NCBI GenBank assembly: GCA_946407015.1
Contig: CAMJML010000016.1
Coordinates: 1 to 64,000, forward strand
Source of the DNA: an uncultured Selenomonadales bacterium
Lineage (GTDB): Bacteria > Bacillota > Negativicutes > DSM-1736 > Dendrosporobacteraceae
Direction of reading: 5' to 3'
Length of the DNA: 64,000 bases
Under the pieces are notes generated by a model, which was not told where the DNA came from, ran no database searches, and saw nothing but the letters and a program-made list of their open reading frames with translations. Positions 8,176 to 17,005 of this stretch are shown here, in pieces. Numbering within the stretch: the stretch's first letter is position 1; every line of letters starts with the position of its first letter. The position numbers were made by a program, and so were the translations under genes.

Positions 8176-9054
8176 ATGAAAAAACCATTGTTTATCGGGT
8201 CGGCAGTAGCAATTGTAACTCCTTTTACTGAAGCCGGTGTTGATTATCAAACTTTAGCTGAGCTAATTGAATTCCAGATCAAAAATAGTACAGATGCCAT
8301 TGTTGTCTGTGGAACGACCGGTGAAGCATCGACGATGCCGGATGAGGAGCATATTGCGGTCATTAAATTTGCCGTTGAGAAGATCAATAAGCGGTTGCCG
8401 GTAATTGCCGGTACAGGCAGTAATGACACCAAGCATGCGGTTGAATTATCCAAGGCGGCTGAAGCCGTTGGGGCTGACGGAATCTTATCGGTCACACCTT
8501 ATTATAATAAAGCAACGCAAAAAGGGTTGTATGAGCATTTTAAAATCATTGCCAATAGCATCAACATACCGGTCATTTTATATAATGTACCCAGCAGAAC
8601 CAATCTCAATATCAATCCTGAGACGGTGAAAGCATTAGCGGAAATCGAAAATATCATAGCCATTAAAGAGTGCAACCTTGGACAAGTTGGTGATATTGTC
8701 AATGCCTGCGGCCCGGATTTTGCTGTTTATTCCGGAGATGATAACAGCATCCTGCCTGTATTGTCCTTAGGTGGCAAAGGCGTTATTTCCACAATGGCCA
8801 ATATCATCCCGCAGGATACGCATGATATGGTGGCAAAGTTTTTTCAAGGTGATGTACAGGGGTCGATGAAGCTGCAACTGCAAACACTAGACTTGATTAA
8901 AGCGTTGTTCAGTGAAGTCAATCCCATTCCAGTGAAAGCTGCCGTGAACTTGCTGGGATATCAGGCCGGGTCCTGCCGGATGCCGCTGACTGATTTAAGT
9001 GAGGAAAATCTGGCCGTTCTTCGTACTGAAATGAAGAAATATGGCTTAATTTAA
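8176..9054 (+). CDS. dapA: 4-hydroxy-tetrahydrodipicolinate synthase
   Basis: 292 residues, the normal DapA length. It condenses pyruvate with aspartate semialdehyde, the first step toward diaminopimelate, lysine and spore dipicolinate. Catalytic residues are in place: Schiff-base lysine K164 (IAIKEC), Y136 in YNVPSRT, R141, and GTTGE at 46-50. AAGGTGG precedes the ATG. No other lysine gene adjoins it. The 165-base upstream gap lacks the conserved parts of a lysine riboswitch. A related pyruvate-dependent aldolase of the same superfamily cannot be fully excluded, but the motifs fit DapA. Confidence 0.93.
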   Translation: MKKPLFIGSAVAIVTPFTEAGVDYQTLAELIEFQIKNSTDAIVVCGTTGEASTMPDEEHIAVIKFAVEKINKRLPVIAGTGSNDTKHAVELSKAAEAVGADGILSVTPYYNKATQKGLYEHFKIIANSINIPVILYNVPSRTNLNINPETVKALAEIENIIAIKECNLGQVGDIVNACGPDFAVYSGDDNSILPVLSLGGKGVISTMANIIPQDTHDMVAKFFQGDVQGSMKLQLQTLDLIKALFSEVNPIPVKAAVNLLGYQAGSCRMPLTDLSEENLAVLRTEMKKYGLI

Positions 9055-9107
9055 ACATAAAGCTCTTAGACTGCCAATCGGACAGTTTTGAGTGAGGAGG
9101 AGCAGTC

Positions 9108-9449
9108 ATGAATGAGAGGCAGCTTGCAGAGGATATTCTGGCGATCGTTCTAGAAAATGCGGTTAAACATGAGGCTCAAAAAGTCAGAACCATTTCCGTA
9201 TTGGTTGGCGAACTCAGTGATATCAAAATGTCAGTACTGACACAGGCTTTTGTTGAGCTAGCGGCGAATACGCTGGCTGCCCATGCTGAATTAGACATTA
9301 CCTATATTCCTGCCGTTGTCTATTGCCATGAATGTAAAAAAAGAATGACCGTTGAGCCTTCGAAATTTATTTGTTCCGTGTGCGGGTCAACCCGGCTGGA
9401 AATTTTAACAGGTGATAGTCTCCAGATAGAGGACATTGAATTTGATTAA
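9108..9449 (+). CDS. hypA: HypA-like nickel metallochaperone, Asn at position 2
   Basis: 113 residues, normal for HypA, which delivers nickel to [NiFe]-hydrogenase or urease. The zinc site is complete (C73, C76, C89, C92 in CHECKK and CSVCGS). The N-terminus reads MNE where HypA normally has MHE; His2 is the key nickel ligand in characterised proteins. The start is well supported by GAGGAG, so the change is unlikely to be a start error. No hypB or hydrogenase genes are near. It may be a paralogue with altered metal handling. Confidence 0.85.
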   Translation: MNERQLAEDILAIVLENAVKHEAQKVRTISVLVGELSDIKMSVLTQAFVELAANTLAAHAELDITYIPAVVYCHECKKRMTVEPSKFICSVCGSTRLEILTGDSLQIEDIEFD

Positions 9450-9549
9450 ATATCAGATTATGCCTTAGTGTGAATGGGTTATCACATGGTTGAACCATAG
9501 ACTTAACTTTAGTGGACAGAGTAGTGAGGTTGCCCCTTGGAGACAGGGG

Positions 9550-9608
9550 CATAAAAAGATGGCCTTTTACTGAAGCCAGGCAGCTTCGTAAAAGGCCATC
9601 TTTTTATG
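9550..9608. terminator. Long bidirectional terminator between hypA and tonB
   Basis: 21-bp arms CATAAAAAGATGGCC.../...GGCCATCTTTTTATG with an inner GAAGC/GCTTC, T runs on both strands, between convergent genes. Confidence 0.88.
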
Positions 9609-9619
9609 CGAATAGAGTC

Positions 9620-10297
9620 TTACTCATGCAGCCGGAATGATACAGGCAGTGTAGTGGTGCAGGGAACATTTTTATTACTGGATAAATCTTTTGCCGGGAT
9701 AAACTGCCATTTGCGTACAGCGGCAATAGCGGCCTCATCCAATGACGAATATCCGCTGGAAGAGGCTATCGCGATGTTTCCAGGGCGTCCGGTGGCTAAA
9801 ATTTCAATTTTGAGTATGACTGTCCCTTCTTGACCGGCTTTGCGTGCTGCTGGGGGGTAAGCCGGGGCTGTTCGGGATAAAATGCCCGGTGCCGCAATAC
9901 CGCTGCCGGTTCCCTGCCGCACTGGGGCAGGATGGGGATTTTGACTGGGCTGAGCCGATACCGGCAGCGAAGGTGCCGGTGCCTCTGTCATAGTCAGGGT
10001 GCTGGCAGTGACGACAGGACGTACCGGTGCTTCAGGCTGTTCAGGCTCGGAGAGTAAAGGCTGGTCAGGGACTGGTGCAGGTGCAGGCTCAGCGGTCTCA
10101 GGTGCTGCTTCAGGAGCTTGCTGAGGGGGGCCAAGCGGTTCAGTAGGATCATTCACTAAATCCATTTCCAGCATAACCTCTTCAACAGGCAGCGGAGTGG
10201 CCCAACCGGCTGATAGATAGCCGGCTGCGGCCAGCATCAGCAGGTGGAGGAGAACCGATACAGTCATGGCTTTTCGCCAGTGATAGGCATAGCTCAT
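9620..10297 (-). CDS. tonB: TonB energy-transducing protein
   Basis: 225 residues from the ATG at 10297: short cytoplasmic end, one membrane helix (VSVLLHLLMLAAAGYL), a long Pro/Glu/Ala-rich periplasmic spacer, and a C-terminal TonB domain with YPPAARKAGQEGTVILKIEI and AAIAAVRKWQF. It transmits proton-motive force from ExbB/ExbD to the outer-membrane receptor. The frame continues upstream, but GAGGGA and the position one base after the exbD stop fix the start. It is the last gene of the receptor operon. Confidence 0.93.
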   Translation of the reverse strand: MSYAYHWRKAMTVSVLLHLLMLAAAGYLSAGWATPLPVEEVMLEMDLVNDPTEPLGPPQQAPEAAPETAEPAPAPVPDQPLLSEPEQPEAPVRPVVTASTLTMTEAPAPSLPVSAQPSQNPHPAPVRQGTGSGIAAPGILSRTAPAYPPAARKAGQEGTVILKIEILATGRPGNIAIASSSGYSSLDEAAIAAVRKWQFIPAKDLSSNKNVPCTTTLPVSFRLHE

Positions 10298-10298
10298 C

Positions 10299-10709
10299 TT
10301 ATTCCCTCGCTTTTTCCACGGCCACCGAGACCCGGTGGGCACCGGCCTGCTTGAGTCCGTCCAGGACAGTAATGACCTGGCCATAAGGCACTTGCTTATC
10401 AGCCCGCAGTACAAAAATATTGTCCGGCTGTTTATTTAGCTCCAGGGAGACCCTTTTGGCCAGTAAGGTCAGTGGAATTTCTTCCTGATTAAATTGAATA
10501 TTGCTGTTTTCCAGCACGGTAATGTTAATGCTGTTGGGCTTATCCTGGCGGGTGGCTGCCGCTTGGGGGAGGTTTACCGGAATGGTGTGCTGCTCCACCA
10601 TATAAAGCGTACTCATCATAAAGAAAACCAGAAGAAAGAAGATTATGTCAATCATGGGAATGATCATTAGCTGCGGCTGGGTTTCAATCCGGAGGCTACG
10701 CAATTTCAT
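10299..10709 (-). CDS. exbD: ExbD biopolymer transport protein
   Basis: 136 residues from the ATG at 10709, which follows GGAGAG. One N-terminal membrane helix (MIDIIFFLLVFFMMST) carries the aspartate of MIDIIF, the conserved proton-path residue, followed by the periplasmic domain ending in VAVEKARE. It works with ExbB and TonB. The start lies 14 bases inside exbB, so the two are translationally coupled. Confidence 0.94.
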   Translation of the reverse strand: MKLRSLRIETQPQLMIIPMIDIIFFLLVFFMMSTLYMVEQHTIPVNLPQAAATRQDKPNSINITVLENSNIQFNQEEIPLTLLAKRVSLELNKQPDNIFVLRADKQVPYGQVITVLDGLKQAGAHRVSVAVEKARE

Positions 10710-11343
10710 GGGAATCTCTCCGGCCGGTTTTTTTAATAAGCAGGTAACCAACGACTAAACCGGCTGTTTGTTCAAGTTCGGTAATCAGATGATTCGCGCG
10801 GCGGGAGAAAAAGCTGTGCAGCACCAGGGCTATGGTGGCAACGCTCAAACCGGTGGCGGTCGCCACAAGCGCTTCCCCCACTCCTCCGGTAATTGCCAGA
10901 GGCTGACCTGACTGAACGCTAAATACGCTAAAGGAATTAATCATGCCGATGACCGTACCCAGCAGTCCCAGCAAAGGGGCCAGTGTGACCACTGTGCTGA
11001 GGTCGTCCAGGCGTTCGCGCAGTCTGACGGCAGCCAGAGCGGCGGCACTTTCCAGGGCATTTTCCAACTGACTGCCACGCTGATGAGCCTGCAAACCGGC
11101 CAAGGCTACTTTGGCGACTACCGCCGAAGTCTGTTCGCAGAGATGGATGGCCTCGCTGAAATGCTGTTTTTCCAATAAGGAGTGAAGTTTATTTTGAAAC
11201 GACTGACTATTGACCGAGATACTCCGGTAATATAAAAAACGTTCAACAGCAATGGCCAGAACATACAACGAACTGGCAAGCAGCAGATACATGACAGGAC
11301 CGCCTTTATGGAATAAGGCAATACTTTGATGAATGATTTCCAT
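10696..11343 (-). CDS. exbB: ExbB/MotA-TolQ-ExbB proton channel protein
   Basis: 215 residues with three membrane segments: near 15-37, and the conserved pair around LAPLLGLLGTVIGMINSF (121-138) and GEALVATATGLSVATIALVL. It forms the inner-membrane proton channel that energises TonB. AAGGAGAG precedes the ATG. It follows the PepSY gene by 69 bases in the same operon and overlaps exbD. Confidence 0.94.
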   Translation of the reverse strand: MEIIHQSIALFHKGGPVMYLLLASSLYVLAIAVERFLYYRSISVNSQSFQNKLHSLLEKQHFSEAIHLCEQTSAVVAKVALAGLQAHQRGSQLENALESAAALAAVRLRERLDDLSTVVTLAPLLGLLGTVIGMINSFSVFSVQSGQPLAITGGVGEALVATATGLSVATIALVLHSFFSRRANHLITELEQTAGLVVGYLLIKKTGRRDSHEIA

Positions 11344-11412
11344 AGTCTCTCCTTTTCTGTACGAAAAATTTTACGAACCAGGCTGCAAAAGGGCTAACCG
11401 GTGGCCGGACGA

Positions 11413-12993
11413 TCAGGGCTGGGTATCTGTGACAGTTCTCTTAGGGGGAAGGGCGGAAGCAGCCGGATTGGGACTGTTTTTTCTTTGCTGGGTAAGCTGC
11501 CAGGCTGAAAACCGCCGGGCTGAAAAAGCCAGCAGCACGCCGAATACAAGGGCGGTTAAATCCACGCCGGCAGTCACCCAGTCCTCCTGTTTAATGGATG
11601 AGAGCAGTCCAACAGGACTTGTTAGGGCGTTAAGCAGTGGCAGGCCGAGACAAAGACCGGACGCAAGGCTCAATTGTTCACGCCAGGCTTGCAGTGGTGT
11701 CCGTTTGAACGCATGCAGCAGCGTGAACAGCCAGGTGATAAAGAAGACCTGAATTTCTGCATCCGCCCGGTTGAGTAAGCCGGCGGGCAGCAATCTGTTT
11801 CCCCATAAAAAGGCTGTGCAGGCGATGATCAGGCCGGCTATTACGGTCACATTGAGTGCTTCGATAGCCCTGTACATGGTTTGAGCTAATTCATCGGTCT
11901 GGTTGTAACGGTTGCGCCGCTTAATCGTAAAAAAGACCAAGCCGGCCGCAATCATAGCGGTGCTGATTAAACCGGCGATGAAATAAAGCCAGGATATGGG
12001 GTATCCGCCAAAACGGGCAATATGCAGTCCAACCAACGAACGGAACAGCTTAACATAGGGATTCAAGGTTGTCTGACTGCCCAGCAATTCACCGGTTGCG
12101 CCATCAAAGGCGGCTCGGGAACTAATGGCCACTATGGTATCATCGATTTTCCGGTAAAACGTTACGACAGCCTGTTGATCTCCGGGGTTATTAATCCGGA
12201 TAAAGGAAATGCTGTCTTTTCCCAGTTCTTTTTCAGCTAACGGCAATAACTGGGCCAATGGGACTAGCTCGGACGGGGCATTGGCACGGGGACGGTCAAA
12301 ATTTTTGGCCGCTATAGGGTAGGGGCCTTTCCAGGAGTCGCCATACAAGGTTTGCGGGACAACAGGTATCAGCCAAAAAAGAGTCACGATCACACCGGTA
12401 TAAGTAATGAGCAGGACAAAAGGCAAGGTCAATACCCCGGTCATGGTATGGCCATGATACCAGGTAGGCCGCCAATTCAGCCGGAAAAAATCTTTGAACA
12501 CCTGTGTGCGGATCGCAATGCCGGAGATCAGTGCGGCCAGCATGACAATTGAGCTTAAGCTTACCAGCCATTGACCGGCTTTGCCGCTGTGCAATTCAAA
12601 ATGAAAGTGCGCAAGGAAGTGGCCGCCTTCAGTTTCCGGTGATTGGATGACCGCTCCGGTTTGCGGGTCCAGATGTTTTTCGAGCGCTGCTTTGCCTTTT
12701 CTCCAGGCAATTTCTAAATCCTGGTGGCGCGGCTGCGGCAGGGCTATGGTCCAGGAATCGGCTTTGGGAGCAAGCTGCCGCAGTTTTTGATCGGCGGCTT
12801 GGAGTGCCTGGAGTGGGGCGGTCTGAGCGATGCGCACCTTGGGTTGCATCCAGTGTGTGATTTCCTGTTCAAAAACCGCTAAGGTACCGGTAAGGAAAAT
12901 GACAAAGAGCAGCCAGCCAAATACGAGACCGCCCCAGGTATGGAACTCACTCATGGCGCGGGTAAAAGTTTTATTTTGTGTTATCAGTTTCAT
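11413..12993 (-). CDS. PepSY-domain membrane protein, probable siderophore-iron reductase
   Basis: 526 residues from the second of two tandem ATGs after AAAGGAG. PepSY-TM architecture: a first membrane helix (WGGLVFGWLLFVIFLTGTL), a PepSY stretch, three more helices with histidines (HFHFELHSG, WYHGHTMTG, GLHIARFGG) and further C-terminal helices. Proteins of this family next to siderophore receptors (FoxB/FpvG-like) are thought to reduce ferric siderophores at the inner membrane. That role is inferred from family and operon context. Confidence 0.85.
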   Translation of the reverse strand: MKLITQNKTFTRAMSEFHTWGGLVFGWLLFVIFLTGTLAVFEQEITHWMQPKVRIAQTAPLQALQAADQKLRQLAPKADSWTIALPQPRHQDLEIAWRKGKAALEKHLDPQTGAVIQSPETEGGHFLAHFHFELHSGKAGQWLVSLSSIVMLAALISGIAIRTQVFKDFFRLNWRPTWYHGHTMTGVLTLPFVLLITYTGVIVTLFWLIPVVPQTLYGDSWKGPYPIAAKNFDRPRANAPSELVPLAQLLPLAEKELGKDSISFIRINNPGDQQAVVTFYRKIDDTIVAISSRAAFDGATGELLGSQTTLNPYVKLFRSLVGLHIARFGGYPISWLYFIAGLISTAMIAAGLVFFTIKRRNRYNQTDELAQTMYRAIEALNVTVIAGLIIACTAFLWGNRLLPAGLLNRADAEIQVFFITWLFTLLHAFKRTPLQAWREQLSLASGLCLGLPLLNALTSPVGLLSSIKQEDWVTAGVDLTALVFGVLLAFSARRFSAWQLTQQRKNSPNPAASALPPKRTVTDTQP

Positions 12994-13004
12994 CATCGTC
13001 TCCT

Positions 13005-13331
13005 TTAGCGTATCCAAGTGGCGCAAATAGCCACAATCCCGTTGGCCAGAGTTGCCATCGACAAGTCTCGCCAGGCACGCAGTGCGGTGGGAGCGGCAAA
13101 AGCCCAAAGCACGGCTGCCAGGTATGTGAGCGGAGGAAACAGCAGGCTAAAGAAAAGAATATCGGCTTTCGGCCAGGGCAAAACCAGTGACAAAGCCGCC
13201 AGGAAAGTCGCTGTTAGCGCATAGCCGCCGAAAACGGCGGCTATAATGCGCAAGATGGTTTGATCGAGCGGATCAGTGCTGGTTAAGGTTTCTTTGAACC
13301 AGCGGATGGAATGATGGATTAACGTCATCAT
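13005..13331 (-). CDS. DUF3649-like small membrane protein
   Basis: 108 residues with three predicted membrane helices (RIIAAVFGGYALTATFLAAL, ADILFFSLLFPPLTYLAAVL, LSMATLANGIVAICATWI). It resembles the DUF3649 iron-uptake accessory proteins found between a TonB receptor and a PepSY protein in many diderms, exactly its place here. Its ribosome binding site overlaps the end of the receptor gene. Function is unknown; a helper of the PepSY reductase is plausible. Confidence 0.78.
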   Translation of the reverse strand: MMTLIHHSIRWFKETLTSTDPLDQTILRIIAAVFGGYALTATFLAALSLVLPWPKADILFFSLLFPPLTYLAAVLWAFAAPTALRAWRDLSMATLANGIVAICATWIR

Positions 13332-13340
13332 GGTCTACTC

Positions 13341-15572
13341 CTATATCTGCATGGTTGCCGATAATTTAAAGGTGCGGGGACCGCCCAATGTGGCAAAGTT
13401 ATCACTGAAAGAGCTTGACCAGTAATGCTTGTCAAATACATTTTCTACACTGGCATGGAAGGTGACAGGCACATGATCAATGGTTGTTTTATAACGGGCT
13501 CCAAGATCATAGCGTACCCAGCTGGGCAATTTCAGGGTGTTGGCATTGTTGGCATATTGCGAGCCGGTATAGACGGCCTGCATGGAAAGCGTCAGATCCT
13601 GATTCCAGGGGGTGTCCCACTCCACACCGGCATTCATCATCCATTTGGGGATGCCATAGGGGGTATGTCCTTGGTTGGCAGCTGATGCTGGGGTCAGGCG
13701 GACTAATTCTCCCTCCAAATAGGTGATACCGCCCATTAAACGGACATTATCGGCTATTTTTCCGAAGGCACTCCATTCAATCCCACGGTTTTCTTGCTCA
13801 CCGTCATAGGAATAAACATTATTGACCGTAATCGCACTGGGTTTTGTGACCTGGAAGAAGGAAAGTGTATTGGCAAAATTTCCTTGATCCCATTTGACAC
13901 CGATTTCCCGCTGTTTGCTCTTGTAGGGGGCCAAAATTTCACCGGCATTGGTATAAGTTGCGCCCACAATATCACCGGGGGAAAGTGCTTCGATGTAGTT
14001 GGCATAGAGGGAAACCGATTCGCCCCAGGGTTTGACGACAATGGCGGCAACAGGGGTATTGGCATCTGATTGGTAACGTTTTGTCAGAGCACCGGTATTC
14101 ACATTAAAGCTGCGTGTTTCAATGTCTTGCTGCCTGACTCCAAGTGTCAGCTGAATTTTTTCTTCGTCAAAAGAAAGTGTATCCGCAAAAAGCAGGCTGG
14201 ATAGATCGGTTTCAGCCGTCTTTCTTGGTTTGGCCGGTGTGGCTATTTGTGCCAGATAGGAAGCCAGTGAGGTTGGATTGTAAATGTTTGTTGGAACATT
14301 TAAGTAACTATAAGGAGCAGCAGTTGATGCCGTTCCTGATTTCGAGTCCAGCCAACTGGAAGCAAGGATCATTTGATGTTTTACCGATCCGGTCTGATAG
14401 TTGCCACGCAGTCCGACTTCAGAAGAAATGTTATCTGTCCATTGGTTTTGATGGTAGAGGTTGACGTAACCGTTACCGTTAGATTGTAAATTCCAGACAT
14501 GATTGCCGGTCAGAAAACCGCTTGCGTTATTGGACAGCTTGCCGATATTGGCATAAGCCGTTACGTTGTCTTGTATCTCATATTCGCTTTTAAAGAGAAT
14601 GCCATTATTGCGGGATCTGCCCCAGGTTCCTTTGAAGGCATTGGTCGATCCGTCCGGGGCTTTTACATAGCCGTTCGGTAACTGATAGTTGGAAATGGAA
14701 CCATTGTCATAGTTTTCCTGTGCACCGTAAGCATCCAGCGTCAAGCGCCATTTGTCATGGTGGTAATCCATTCCCAGCGCGGCTAATATCCGTTCCTTGG
14801 ATTGACCGTCTGTTTCGGTGTTGCCGTCTTTATAGACACCATTGAAGCGAACTCCGAATTCCTTGTTTTTTCCGAAACGGTGACTCAGGTCGAGATGACC
14901 GCCGACTTGCGAGGAAGAAGTATAATCAGCAGTAAAGGTGTTAGAATCTTCCTCTCCTGCCCGTTTGGGGACAAGGTTGATCGCACCGCCGACCGAGGTA
15001 TTCACACCACCATAGAGAAAAGAACTGGGACCCTTGAGCACTTCTACCCGTTCAAGAAACTCAATGGGAACATGATTGTACGGTGCCAGGCCTTGCATCC
15101 CGTAAAAATACAGATGCTGATAATTGACATCTAGGCCACGAATCAAAAAGTTTTCGTTGATATGGCCATCGGATGTGGAAAAACGGATGGATGAATCGTT
15201 GATGAGTACATCTTGCAGGGTACTGGCTTGTTGATCTTCCATGGCTTGCGCTGTGTAGTTGGTCACACTAAACGGCGTATCCATAAAATCTTTGTTGCCC
15301 AGCACGCCTAAATTGTTTTGGCGGGCTATTTGGCCGCCAGCATAAACGGGGGGGTGTGCCTTATCGCGGCTGGCTGTCACTTCGACTCCCTCAAGGGTGA
15401 ATTCGCGGTGAGCGTGGCCAGTGGCCGATTTTTGCTCGGCGGTCTGTTCGGCAGTAGGGGGAACTTCCGCTGCTTCTTCGGCATAGGAAACCAGTGGGGC
15501 GTGCCAAAACAGGCTGCTGCCGATCAGGGCATAGAGCAGGCTTTTGCGGGTGCGGGACATTTTTCTCTTCAT
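13341..15572 (-). CDS. TonB-dependent siderophore receptor
   Basis: 743 residues from the ATG at 15572, 9 bases after AAAGGAG (an upstream start at 15599 lacks this). A signal peptide ends near VSYAEE, followed by a TonB-box-like LEGVEVTAS, a plug domain (FLIRGLDVNY, ERVEVLKGPSSFLYG, GGAINLVPKR) and a 22-strand-type barrel ending in FKLSATMQI. It imports a ferric siderophore across the outer membrane. It heads an operon with DUF3649, PepSY, exbB, exbD and tonB, so uptake and energising parts are made together. A Fur-like box lies 71 bases upstream. The substrate is unknown. Confidence 0.95.
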   Translation of the reverse strand: MKRKMSRTRKSLLYALIGSSLFWHAPLVSYAEEAAEVPPTAEQTAEQKSATGHAHREFTLEGVEVTASRDKAHPPVYAGGQIARQNNLGVLGNKDFMDTPFSVTNYTAQAMEDQQASTLQDVLINDSSIRFSTSDGHINENFLIRGLDVNYQHLYFYGMQGLAPYNHVPIEFLERVEVLKGPSSFLYGGVNTSVGGAINLVPKRAGEEDSNTFTADYTSSSQVGGHLDLSHRFGKNKEFGVRFNGVYKDGNTETDGQSKERILAALGMDYHHDKWRLTLDAYGAQENYDNGSISNYQLPNGYVKAPDGSTNAFKGTWGRSRNNGILFKSEYEIQDNVTAYANIGKLSNNASGFLTGNHVWNLQSNGNGYVNLYHQNQWTDNISSEVGLRGNYQTGSVKHQMILASSWLDSKSGTASTAAPYSYLNVPTNIYNPTSLASYLAQIATPAKPRKTAETDLSSLLFADTLSFDEEKIQLTLGVRQQDIETRSFNVNTGALTKRYQSDANTPVAAIVVKPWGESVSLYANYIEALSPGDIVGATYTNAGEILAPYKSKQREIGVKWDQGNFANTLSFFQVTKPSAITVNNVYSYDGEQENRGIEWSAFGKIADNVRLMGGITYLEGELVRLTPASAANQGHTPYGIPKWMMNAGVEWDTPWNQDLTLSMQAVYTGSQYANNANTLKLPSWVRYDLGARYKTTIDHVPVTFHASVENVFDKHYWSSSFSDNFATLGGPRTFKLSATMQI

Positions 15573-15642
15573 ACTTTTCGACTCCTTTGTCCATGACACT
15601 TTAAGATGATTGCGTTAAAAAAGGGGGAATCAGCAGAGGGAT

Positions 15643-15657
15643 TGATAATGAATATCA
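15643..15657. promoter_or_regulatory. Fur-like box upstream of the receptor operon
   Basis: TGATAATGAATATCA matches the 7-1-7 Fur consensus TGATAATNATTATCA at all but one defined position. It lies in the receptor promoter region. An identical 15-mer occurs at 15829-15843. Confidence 0.85.
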
Positions 15658-15790
15658 AATACTTTCCATAGAATAACAGGCAAATAGAATGGAGTAAATG
15701 GATATATTTCAAAAATTCCCTGGATTTTTTCCCAAAACTTCAGGGTGTTTTCCAGCTTGGAGAGATTGCGTAATCCGCGTATCAAACTCA

Positions 15791-15820
15791 TTGACAAAAA
15801 GAATATAAAATTATTATAAT
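15791..15820 (+). promoter_or_regulatory. Promoter of the AraC-type regulator
   Basis: TTGACA (15791-15796), 18-base spacer, TATAAT (15815-15820). Transcription would begin within or beside the Fur-like box at 15829. Confidence 0.8.
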
Positions 15821-15828
15821 AATTTTAA

Positions 15829-15843
15829 TGATAATGAATATCA
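15829..15843. promoter_or_regulatory. Fur-like box at the AraC regulator start site
   Basis: A second exact TGATAATGAATATCA, placed just downstream of the -10 element, where bound repressor would block transcription. Confidence 0.85.
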
Positions 15844-15938
15844 ATAAAGTGACGGGCTGTTTGGTTGTTCGATAGTTCGCTATTATCCATAGATGCCGGG
15901 TTTCCTGAATGTTTTTGTTGACAAGGAGGCATAACCAT

Positions 15939-16766
15939 ATGCAGGTAGATATCAATGATTTGGCTCGCTACTTTACCCAGATCGATGTAAGGATCATAAA
16001 CGTAGGACGGGCGGTGATCCAGCCAGGACGAAAGTGCTTTGGTGTTTATACCCCACCCTTTTCAGGTTTGATATTTCCTTTACGGGGAAGGGCCAGAATG
16101 TTTTTTGACGGAGTGCCTTATGAGATGGAGGCCGGGAAGATTTATCATGGCGGTCCCAAGATGGCGCTGGACAAAGAGGTTTTAGGGACATCCGAATGGG
16201 AGTTTATGGTGATTCACTATCAGGTTGACTGCGGTGAAGAGCATTTATTTCCTTATGCTTTTTCCCATTACCATTTGGAAACGGGCTCAAACACGCGCAT
16301 TAATGATTTGTTGTACCGGTTGTACCATGTTTGTGAAACGCAGGGACATCTGTCAGCATTAAAGGCCAAGGCTTTGTTTCTCAATATTCTCGATGAGATT
16401 GTCACCAGTGCCGCCAATTGCCGCAGTGACAGAGGCGGACAGTTGATCGAGCAGGCGGTGGCCTATATCAATACGCATTATATGGAACCTGTGACCATTC
16501 CGAAGCTGGCGGCTCAATACGGTTTAAACAGCAAGCAGTTTTCTTATCTGTTTCAAAAGCATATCGGGATGGGGCCTAATGAATATTTGATTGCCTGCCG
16601 GGTGCGGCGTGCCAAAGAATTGCTTTATACAACCACCTGCTCGGTAGCAGAAGTTTCAGCTTGCGTAGGCTATTCCGATCCCTATTATTTTAGCAAGCTG
16701 TTTAAGAAGCGTACGGGGTTTTGTCCCAGCGATCTTAGGATCGAGCTGAGTAAACAGGTGGGCTGA
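15939..16766 (+). CDS. AraC family regulator of the siderophore locus
   Basis: 275 residues: an N-terminal cupin-like sensing domain (SGLIFPLRGRARMFFDGVPYEMEAGKIYHGGP, in part, about 40-75) and two C-terminal helix-turn-helix motifs ending in the AraC signature VGYSDPYYFSKLFKKRTGF. AAGGAGG lies 9 bases before the ATG. It diverges from the receptor operon and carries a Fur-like box at its own start, the arrangement of YbtA/AlcR-type regulators that activate uptake when their ferric siderophore is present. Ligand binding is inferred. Confidence 0.9.
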   Translation: MQVDINDLARYFTQIDVRIINVGRAVIQPGRKCFGVYTPPFSGLIFPLRGRARMFFDGVPYEMEAGKIYHGGPKMALDKEVLGTSEWEFMVIHYQVDCGEEHLFPYAFSHYHLETGSNTRINDLLYRLYHVCETQGHLSALKAKALFLNILDEIVTSAANCRSDRGGQLIEQAVAYINTHYMEPVTIPKLAAQYGLNSKQFSYLFQKHIGMGPNEYLIACRVRRAKELLYTTTCSVAEVSACVGYSDPYYFSKLFKKRTGFCPSDLRIELSKQVG

Positions 16767-16943
16767 TCCTACAACGAGGGCAAACATTGCAGAGCTTTGC
16801 TGCTGTTTTGCGATAGATTGAAACTGGCGAGTGTGCCTTTGCCAGCGAGCTTTGTAACCTATGACAATTGATTTGCAAATTTTTGCAAAAATTAAGCGAT
16901 GGATGTCCTGTTTTGCGGGCAGGAACTATTTAACATCATGCAG

Positions 16944-16978
16944 AATTAACCTACAGGGTTTGTGGGTTAATTTTTTTA
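16944..16978 (+). terminator. Intrinsic terminator after the AraC gene
   Basis: ATTAACC ... GGTTAAT stem followed by eight T. The rest of 16767-17005 holds no gene I can see. Confidence 0.75.
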
Positions 16979-17005
16979 TGATTCTAAGCATAGGCGGGTG
17001 GGCGT

